A stretch of DNA of 32,986 nt from Mesotaenium endlicherianum (lineage: Eukaryota; Streptophyta; Zygnematophyceae; Zygnematales; Mesotaeniaceae): the NCBI GenBank assembly GCA_009602735.1, contig WELA01004388.1, forward strand, positions 284,735-317,720, written 5' to 3'. Each line of letters opens with the position of its first letter. Position 1 is the first letter of the stretch. The notes below the pieces were generated by a model. It searched no databases. It was not told where the DNA came from and was given only the letters and a program-made list of their open reading frames with translations. Shown one piece after another: positions 19,374 to 28,328 of this stretch. The position numbers and the translations under genes are program-made.

Positions 19374-21486
19374 TCAGTGATGTAGTGCCTCAATGCCCTC
19401 ACCACTAAACTGATCCAAGTCTCCATGCCTTATTATCATCGCTGGTATGTGTGCTTTTAAGATGTGCATGTACTCTGTGATGTGATGTGCGGCTGCCGCC
19501 TTCACATATGCCTCTTCGAACTCCACTGCCAGGTGTTGGACCCTTGCATCTTTTGCCTCCCTCGCTTCATGCGAGTCTGTCTGTGGCAAAGGATCCAATA
19601 GTGCCCCTATGCACTCACGATAGCAATCCCATGTCTTATGTGTGTCTTGTTTCAACGCAACATCATTTGGAGAAGAGAGGAGGTCCTTTGTCACCTCCTC
19701 CACCCGCTTTATGAGTAGGCAATACTCTCGACCTATGAAGGTAGGCTTAGGGACCCTGTTTCTGGTCTCTGTCTTTGCATACGCTGCAGTTGCAGTCGTA
19801 GACATAGTTACTCCCACCTCCTTTTGTAGTACTTCAAAAAAATTGTTGAGCTGCATCTGCTCCTGGTGAAATATGTGGATGAATAGTTCTTCAATAGAGT
19901 GTTGAGGTTACTCTTAGTAGCAAATGAAGAATTCACGGCACACAATCAGCAGGCTCTATTTTTAGCAATGGTGCATTCTTATGGCGCTGTTCTTTGTGCA
20001 CCTTCTGTTATTGTAATCTTGCATGAGTGCTCTCCTTTTTTGGTCTGCGTCGTGTTGTCTTCATTGTATTTTGTTGCAGGTCTGATACTGTTCTGAAAGT
20101 CTTTGCACAGTGTGGGCAGGTCATTAGAAGATTGTAGTGATCTGCACAATGGGCTGCAGCCTGCATCCCAGCCAATGTGCGCGCTTAGCCGGCCCCGCAT
20201 CTCTCCTTGATGTCTTCACTTGTGGCATAACACCAGGAGCACGGGTATGTTGAGCTAGCTCCACTCAACCCAAAGAGTCCATTGCTGAACTCATTGTCTC
20301 CTCCCTGGTAGAACTTTATAATGTACTTCACGCCTCTAGCCATCACACCGTTTCTCCTTAGTAGCTCCATCTGCTCTAAGAGTCTCTCCGCATGAGTGGC
20401 AATACTAACGTAGTCGTCGTCGCCTTCAAAGTCCAAGATGGTGCAATTTTAGAATGCAAAATTTGCCATAGACCTCATGTCCTTTGTCAGTAGCTTGCAT
20501 GCCATAGTGGTCTGGTTGACTTTCCGATACCACTCTGAAGCATCTCCTATTAGCTGCACTCTTACCACACGGCCCTCTGGGCACAATAAACCTAGAGTGA
20601 TTATCCTCTGTCTTACTGTCTCCTCCAAGGATAGAGTCACTCTATTTTCGTTTGCTTCCTGCCGAGGATCCAGCTTCGCATACACATCAGCTCTTATTTA
20701 TGCAATAGACCTTTTTAATGCCAGCTTGGGCATCTCTAGGGAGCTGCTGTCTGATATAACGTTGGGATTCCATAGTCGCGTCTCTGGACTGTAGGTCTTA
20801 GAGAGGAGGTTGAGCAGAAGCTGGTATTTCTTTTGTAATAGCCCTAGCCTATGCATTATAGCTAAGCCCACTTTACGATCCCATGTTCTGCACCGTCGCC
20901 TCTTCTATAGTCTGCTTGAGGTCAAGGTCAGCTGTGAAAAAGTTCAGCAGGCCTTCATTCTCCTTTTGATTGAGGTAGGTTGCCAAAGCAATACCCATAG
21001 CCTCATCAGATAGAAACCTACATGCCATCTACTCCTGAACATCATCTGCCATTATGTCCCATGTTCTTGAAGAGGCACCTCTTACTGGCTGACGTGGAGC
21101 TCCAGGGCGCGCTGCGAGCTTCAAGTTCTTACTTTTCAGGTATTGATTCTGTTTTTTTAAGCCATATTCTCTTGCATTTGGGTTGCATACTCTTGCTTGA
21201 GCTGCAATACTTCCTCCTTGTGCTCAACAAACCTCTGAGCTATCTTCTCTTTCAGGTACAAATTTTCTTCCGTCAATTTTGTAAAGAGAGTTTTGTATTG
21301 TTTTGCTTTCCTTTCAAATCTAGACTCTTTGTCAATGGATACACTGGCTACATTCTGGGGTATGGGTGTCTTAGACTTTGCAAATCTCCTCCCCACTCTG
21401 GCCTGATTGGGATTGTGTGCTACCTTGGTTGTACTCATCCTCACAGGTTGATCATGTTGCTTGTGGGTCATGATGGAGGTGCACAA
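19374..21486 (-). pseudogene. RAG1/Transib-like DDE transposase, degenerate
   Basis: Reading leftward: a basic, coiled-coil N region (21438-21157), a frameshift in an A-run near 21155, a TAG at 21031-21029, then one long frame from about 20890 to 20089 interrupted by TAA at 20700, 20451 and 20187, and a last open block 19856-19374. Motifs: LIGDASEW (candidate first Asp, 20544), QGGDNEFSNGLFGLSG followed by YPCSWC (second Asp 20298, Cys 20241 and 20232, D-x18-C-x2-C), a TCPHC knuckle near 20110, and MHILKAHIPAM ... SGEGIEALHH (His 19466 and 19451, Glu 19391, H-x4-H-x19-E). Family knowledge: RAG1 has D708/C727/C730 and H937/H942/E962, exactly these spacings, shared broadly with Transib transposases and RAG1-like elements. 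The combination is strong evidence for this superfamily. At least four stops plus frameshifts mean it is dead unless unusual splicing rescues it. It could also be called a member of the large group of uncharacterised eukaryotic proteins with the same C-x2-C block. Confidence 0.78.
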
Positions 21487-22025
21487 ATGGTGGCTTCTAA
21501 GGAAGAAGGGTCCAGCTACACATGAGAAGGCTACATAAATGAAATAGGACTTCCCTGGTATTGTAGGGGGTATATGTGCCTAGCCTGGTAAGTAGGAGGG
21601 ACCCTCATACAGGCAATCCAAGATAAGATTTCCATTTTTTTGAATTATCTTCACTTATTTGTAATTAATCATTTACTGTTCGAAAAAAAAGTGATTTCTT
21701 TTCTTTCACTGTGTAGGAAGCAGGCAAAAGAATGTAGAAACAATAAGAACCTTACTTTCCAATGTCCACAAGCAATGTACAAGATTGCAAAAAAATGCAG
21801 TATTGCTTTTCTAGAACTTCATTTTTTTCTTACTTTAGTGGTACACAACTTCTTTCATGTGTCACCAAATGTAGTATTGCAGATTCTGAGGTGTTTGTAG
21901 TTTGCCCAGGAGATATAGGACCAACAATGAGAGGTATTAGGCCCTATTGTGAGAACCTATAGTGCAATGAAATTGTTGAAAAGACATTGATTTGAAAAAA
22001 TGCACTTCTCGCGCAGATTTTTTCA
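21487..22025. other. upstream flank of the transposase pseudogene; no gene seen
   Basis: AT-rich sequence with T-rich and A-rich runs and only short ORFs. It presumably holds the lost promoter or 5' exons of the leftward pseudogene. Confidence 0.45.
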
Positions 22026-22800
22026 AGCACTTCAGATATTGCACTATTCAATCAATACTCATTCAACACGTCTAAGACTTTGACATTACTTACTTCTACA
22101 CCTTAGGAACCAATACATGTAAAGTGGTGACCAATAAATGCATAAGCCTCTAGATTTTACGAACATAGCAGCTTCAAGTGTGCGAAGCTGGACACGTGTC
22201 CAACTTTGAGGGGTCATAAGTTTTCCAATCTTTATTGAAAACCAATTGTTTAAGTTTTGGGGTGTTCATCAAAGATTGCTGTACACACCTACAAGATTTC
22301 ACCCCCATTGGATCATTGTGGTACTCTTGGGGCAACCTGCCATGAGTGCTGAAGTCACACCAAAATTGGTACTTTTGCCCGTTATTGACAGATTAGATCT
22401 TGCATATCTCAGCCAATACATTTTCAACAAGTCTAAAATTTAGTGAGTACATCAATTTGAGCCTTATAAAGGTCATTGCACAAACTCCTTGCTGTTCCAA
22501 CACCTCTGCCGCATTTTGCGGACGCACCAGCTTAAAGCGTGTGAAGTTGGACATTTGTCCAATTTTGAGAGGACATAACTTCCTCCTCTTCTCTTATAAA
22601 ATTTACTTTTTTTAACTCCCATGTCTTTGTCTTACAGTCACCTGCAACCTGACCAATTATTATCTCATTACAACATATATTGAGTATGGGGTGGTATCTG
22701 TAGTGAGAGCTGCACAAAGCACAAAATGTAAAATTTATCAATTCTCACCAATTTGGTCATTCAAGTGGAAAAGGTGAATATCTCTCGGAATAGTTTATAT
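22026..22800. repeat. diverged ~360-bp direct repeats with a conserved palindrome
   Basis: A unit of about 360 bp is present at least twice. Segment 22028-22075 matches 22390-22440 (shared AGAT-TTGCA, CAATAC, TTCAACA-GTCTAA), and 22170-22215 matches 22530-22576. Both copies carry TGGACA-NN-TGTCCA (22189-22202 and 22548-22561) inside otherwise diverged sequence. A weaker third copy may start near 22690. They lie beside the transposase pseudogene and may be subterminal repeats of the element. Confidence 0.65.
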
Positions 22801-24789
22801 TACAGTATGAAACTTTGAGTAAGTGGGTGTAACATTGATGGTTACCCATTCTAACAATTTTCAACAATTTTAATAAAAAGAAGCGGTTTCTATTCAAAAT
22901 TTTATCTAAGTGTCTAAAAAAGGCACTTTGGGGTGCTTGTGGCCCTTGTGAGCTTGCTAATTGCGCAAGCTTTTGCCAGAATGAACGCAAAAGGATTTGG
23001 CAAGGAGGGAACAATTTGTGAGGTCTGTCTTCCCTACGTGCTTCCTCATCCGCAGGCAGCTTCCTCATAGAAGTGGTAGGCCAAGAAGCGCAATTAAGCC
23101 GAAAGCATTGCAAGTTCACTGCAAGTAATGATTTATATGCACTACACTAGCTAATGAGTCATGGCATGTGTCCCCAGGCGTCTATATGCCCGTCTCTAAT
23201 AATTCACACAAGTTTTACATCAGCAAACAATTTTTCCGGTTTTTGATTTGACGTCCATGGCTGACCGGTACTTGCTGAGAAGATGGGTGAGAGAGAGTGT
23301 GTCGTCACACTTTGGGCACGCCAGTGTGCAGAGAATTCACATGCCCCCGCAGAGGGGCTGGGCTTTCAATCCCGTGCATAGAACCTTGGAGTTGCGTCAA
23401 AGTTACAAGACGTGTCCAAAGCGCATGCTCATTGCGGCTCAGTTGTAGCCACGTTAGTGGCACTGCCATGTGAGTAGAATGTTAGGGGGGGACCTTGTAT
23501 GTTGTAAAGGGACGTTAATAAAAAATAGCGCTGAAAAAACATTATCATGTGCCAGATCCGACGATAGAACTCCAAAGAAACAGTCACATTACATCATGGT
23601 ATTATAGACAGATGTATGAGCATGCTCAATAGCACCCATTTACAACCACTTCATTGCACTGATTCATCATCTCCAACTCATACCATTTTCCTGTAGTCAA
23701 CGGTCCTTATCATCTCCAAAAATTATATTTCATTCTAACTTCTACCAACATATCCTTTGCAACTATTATGGCTGCTTTCATTCATGACTATATAAGTGTG
23801 GAGAACGGCTACTATAGAGACTACACAGGAAACACCTGTGCATAGAAACAATTTTAGAAGACTTTACTTTGAATTTCTCCATGTGAAACAACTATGAAGC
23901 AAACATCTAGCTCAAAAACGAAGTGGTAAGCTCAGAAGGACTCTCAAGGCGGGCACAAAACTCCTTTGGATATATAATTTGTCTCGATGCATTGTTGACA
24001 CCCACTTGTCAAGTACGACGCTCTTACTAGTAACCATATACATTAGACAATTTTTGTTGAAGGTGCATAATTTGAAAAGAAGTGAAAAGTTTATGAGAAT
24101 GATGATGGAAAGGATAGTAGTAATAACATGCATACAGTATATTGTATGTAAGAGCATCATGCGTGTGTGTTGCAGATTGTAAAGGGTTGCTATCAGGGTC
24201 TCTCAGTCGAACGTGTCTTAACATAGTAATGACCTACGTCCAGTAGAGCCTGCGATGGGGGCTGCATGCCCGGTAAGGTAATAGAAGATAGTAATAGCGA
24301 GACTGTGGGGCAAAATTGACATGTATCTATGAGCATGTAAGAGTTGGGGGACACCGTAACATCCGGAGCCCAACATGTTGATTAAGGCGATGGACCATCT
24401 GCAGCCATGGGCAATAAGCCTTCCCACATCGACCTACCCTGCACAGCCCTCGGAGGGACTACTTCCTGAGGGAGACCGCTTCCAGGCCCCTTATCTTCCC
24501 TGGCAGCCTGCAGCGTGTGCTCTCAGTCGAGAAGGGGGGACCTCTCACACACGTCGAGTGCTTACTTTCCAGACCACTCAGCCCCAGCTGTCAATGACCC
24601 AGGCACCACCTTTTTCAAATACGTTGAAACAATTTTCACCTCCCCCCTCCAGCAAGCAGCCCAGGCGGCCGACGAGTAACCTGCCCTGGCCGTGCGCAAG
24701 AAGGGGGGATTCCTCCTTTGATCACTTTCATTCACTATTTTGCTCAGATCGACTACATCTTAGTCTGTGATCCACCTTTCATAATCCGG
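22801..24789. other. AT-rich region without a recognisable gene
   Basis: Short ORFs only, for example 23248-23448 (+) and 24375-24770 (+), none with a recognised motif or a convincing exon structure. GC rises again from about 24370, which probably marks the right-hand end of the island and the 3' flank of the leftward SMP-C2 gene. Confidence 0.5.
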
Positions 24790-26976
24790 TCAGTCCCACC
24801 TGTAGATGACAGTCCCAGGGCCGACCTTCACTTTGGGGTTGCCCACGTGAACCGCGCGCCTCGTCGTTGCCGCCCCCTGCGCCACCTTCGGACCTGCCAT
24901 GTGGGCCGCTGACTTCAGCGTGGCTGCAAGCGTGTTGTCCGCAACTCTCTCCAGCTTCACAGCCGCCATTTGGCCGTCCTCCAGCGCAGCCTCCGTCTCT
25001 TGCGCGGCTGCATTGCCAGCAGGAGCACGCACGAGCGCCACGGGCGACGAGGAGTCAGCACAGTGACAGGTGTCAGTTCAGGAAGACGCCGGCAGTCTGA
25101 CTGTGCACGAGGACCGCGCCGCAGTGGAGGGAACTCACGCTTTCTGCAGCACATGCTTGTGTTTGCATTTTTCACAACGAGAAGTCATTGCTCTTTCCGC
25201 GTGAAGGGGAGCCGGCCAGCAGGGTACAGAATGAATGGATCGGCCAGTCGGATGCAGGAGCTGCAGATGCATCTTGCACAGATCAAGGGGCTGCCACCTG
25301 TCGGGTCAGCAACCTCCCTCTCTTTGTGGCTAGCGTCGGACCGCGATCTTCTTCACTGGCAGGGCTGAGCAAGCGCACACTCACAGAGAGGAATTCTTGG
25401 GTGACGCTTCTAACATGCGGTAAGGTTTGGCAGGCTCGACTCAAATTCGGCTCAGTTTCGGCTGGCAAGGCAGATGGGGCTTGATACAGGTGGCAAAACC
25501 TCAGGCTCGGGCCAGGTCTGGCTCAAGCTGGGCTCAGGTCCGGCTCAGGCCCGACTCAGGGTATGCTCAGGCCCGCCGCAGGCCTGCGTTAAGTTTCGGC
25601 TCACCTTCAGGGTCGTTGGGCAGCAGCGTGAGCGTCACGTGGAGGCGGCCGTGCGGCACCTCGTCGAGGTCGAGCCACATCTCGCGCCGCGCAACGCCCT
25701 CGCCCGCGCCCTCGTCCTTGCGCAGCGCGTTGAGGTCCACAAGCGCCACGCCCATCTCGTCGTCCTCGGTGACGCGGTCATAGTCGCGCACCACCAGGCG
25801 CAGCGGCGTGCGCGGCTGCAGCCACGCCAGCACGGGCACGCGGAACTCCTCGTTCCAGCGCGGGCTCAGCGTGGAGCGCTTGATGGACGTCTGGAACTTG
25901 GCCGTGCCCACCGCGCCCTTCACGTACGGGTCCGACAGCCCTGCCCCCCTCCATGAGCCCCCCCCACCGGCCCTCCCCCCCCCAANCCCACGTTGCACGG
26001 GTTGTACAGGAAGAACCGGCACACCTTCTCTGCGGTGGCAGGACAGGCGTGACAAGAAAACACGAGCAAACAACGTCTGCTCATGGTTAGAAGGTGCTGA
26101 GAGCTGCCGCCTCTAGTTGGAGGACCACGTTCATGTCTGTAACTGAGATGACAAGACGTGCGCGGTTGTCGTGGGAGCGCAAGGTCAGATCGGCTACAGG
26201 CCCCCTCATGCTGGGGAGAGCAAGCGTCGCACCCGAGGCCAGCCGGGTGACGCACTTCTGGCATTCTGACATCTGTCGCAAGCACAACGCCCCTCAAGCC
26301 TGAGCCCCTCCGCCCCGGCCCAGACCCCCCGGCCACGGCCCACCCCACGGAGAGGTACCCGGACCAGCCCCAAGTAGAGACACGCCCAAAAGCACGCGCG
26401 CTTGCACGTGCACGTGCGTGCAGACACACACATAGAAACGGACACACACACGCACGCACGTGCACACACGCACACACACATCAAGAGCAGTGAGTGTCTG
26501 CAGTGATCATGTACTGGAGAGTGGCACTGGTAGAGACACCAAGAGAGAAAGCCTTCTTGTCAGCGACCGCCCCCCCAAGCCCCGCCGCGCATATGCATGG
26601 ATAGGCGCGTGCACACGCACGTGCCAGCTAGCACGCACGAACACAACACATGCACACTCTTTGTGTCCGGAGTACATCCCCGGCCACAGAGTAGGAGGGG
26701 AGATGTGCGCACATGCGCCAGCCGAGAATCAATCGCGACGTATAGCGTCGAACTTTTTTTTCCCTTCTTCATGTGCACATGCATATCAGCAGCTGGGCCA
26801 TGGGACAAGCGGGGCAGGAAGTCGAAGCCCACTGTAGCGCCTCTGCTGTGTCTCCCGTGCATCTGCCTGACCCACACAGCCTTGCTGCGCCGCTGCCGAG
26901 TCCGGGGGCCTGCCTTGTGCTCAGCTGGACTGTGACTTGCACACACATGCACACACATCCCCGCAGACGCACACAT

Positions 26977-27045
<69 letters not shown>

Positions 27046-28294
27046 ACCACATGCAGCCCTTCACTCCTGCGCCTGTTCTTCTTCTCCTTCACTCAAACGG
27101 CAAGCAGAAGTCATACAGCACTTTGGAAGCACTGGGTACTTCTTTAGGGGGGGGGTGGGGGGCAGCGAAAGAGGGGCAAGGCAATGCAATAGCAGCAGCA
27201 GCAGCAGCAGCAGGACAGCAGCGTACCTCCCACGTCTTTGGCCACCAGCTGTTCTCCCTCTATGATCTGCACCAGAACGTATGCCACGGGCTCTCCCGCC
27301 CCTGCCCGCTCTGCAGGCGCGCCAGGTGGTATCCCTTTGCCTGCACCCCAATGACGTGAGCATGCGGCGTTAGCTTCTGCCTGAAGAGACATCTGGCGGG
27401 CCGCCAAGCATGTCAGCTCCTCGTGAGGAGCGGCCTCGCCTGGCCAGCCTGTTGAGAGATGCAAGAGTGGCAGCCAGTCTGCGGCAGTCTCGTCAGCCGC
27501 CACGACAGTCACATGCACCGCACAGTCACAGTCACAGTCACAGGCACAGTCACAGGCACAGGCACAGGAGTCGGAAACTGCATCATCAGAGCGTGCACAA
27601 GTCACAGAGAAGAACACCGTGCGACAGTCAACTGAGACAGCGGGGCATGCAGCGGCGAGAGGAGGGGGATGCGCAAGCAGGCACCAGCAGGGGCGAGAGT
27701 GCGCATGAGAGTCAAGCGAGCAAGGGTGTGCAGGAGGAAAGCGTGAAAGCCGGGGGAAGTGAAGGAGGGGGAAGTGGGAAGCAGGCGAGTGAATGACGGG
27801 CAGGCTGGGGAAGGAGCGAGCGAGTAAGGGAGAGTGACAGATGTCGCACTCAGGCCGTCGGAGGGCAGCAGCGTGGGGCCTGGCGGGTCCACCACAAGCG
27901 ACAGCAGCTCCACCAGGTCCTCCACCACCAGCTCGTTGGGCTGCGCACGCGCCCCAGGCAGCCATGCACCCCGCAGCGGAGCTCGCTTCCCACTCACACA
28001 AAGGAACAAAACTTACATGCAGGCACGCGCTCTCCTGCGCTTCCTCCCTCCCTCCCTCTCTCTCCATCCCTCCATCCAGGTGAGGTGCAGGCGTGCCCCT
28101 TCAGCCCTCTGCTCTGTGCAATGATGAGTCGTGATGAAGTGCATGACGACAACGACGACAATGACGACGACGACAAGACCAGAACGAACACAGCAATGAC
28201 ATGATCATGACGACCAATGCATGATGCCGAAGCTGATCACGGTAACGGCCAGACAACGGCGACCATGACATAAGGACGACGATGACGATGACGA

Positions 28295-28328
<34 letters not shown>

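Noticed and set aside
16789..23352. Possible terminal inverted repeats of the element (CTGCAGGGGGCATG at 16789 and its near-complement at 23340-23352)
   Set aside because: Only about 13-14 bp match with an indel, no extension on either side and no target-site duplication; chance is a sufficient explanation in 8 kb.
24375..24770. 131-codon ORF on the + strand
   Set aside because: No recognisable motif, splice context or composition bias; it lies in the 3' flank of the leftward SMP-C2 gene.
27144..28067. 307-codon minus-strand ORF
   Set aside because: Only the 27301-27227 part is C2 coding; the rest crosses intron and microsatellite sequence and is open by chance.
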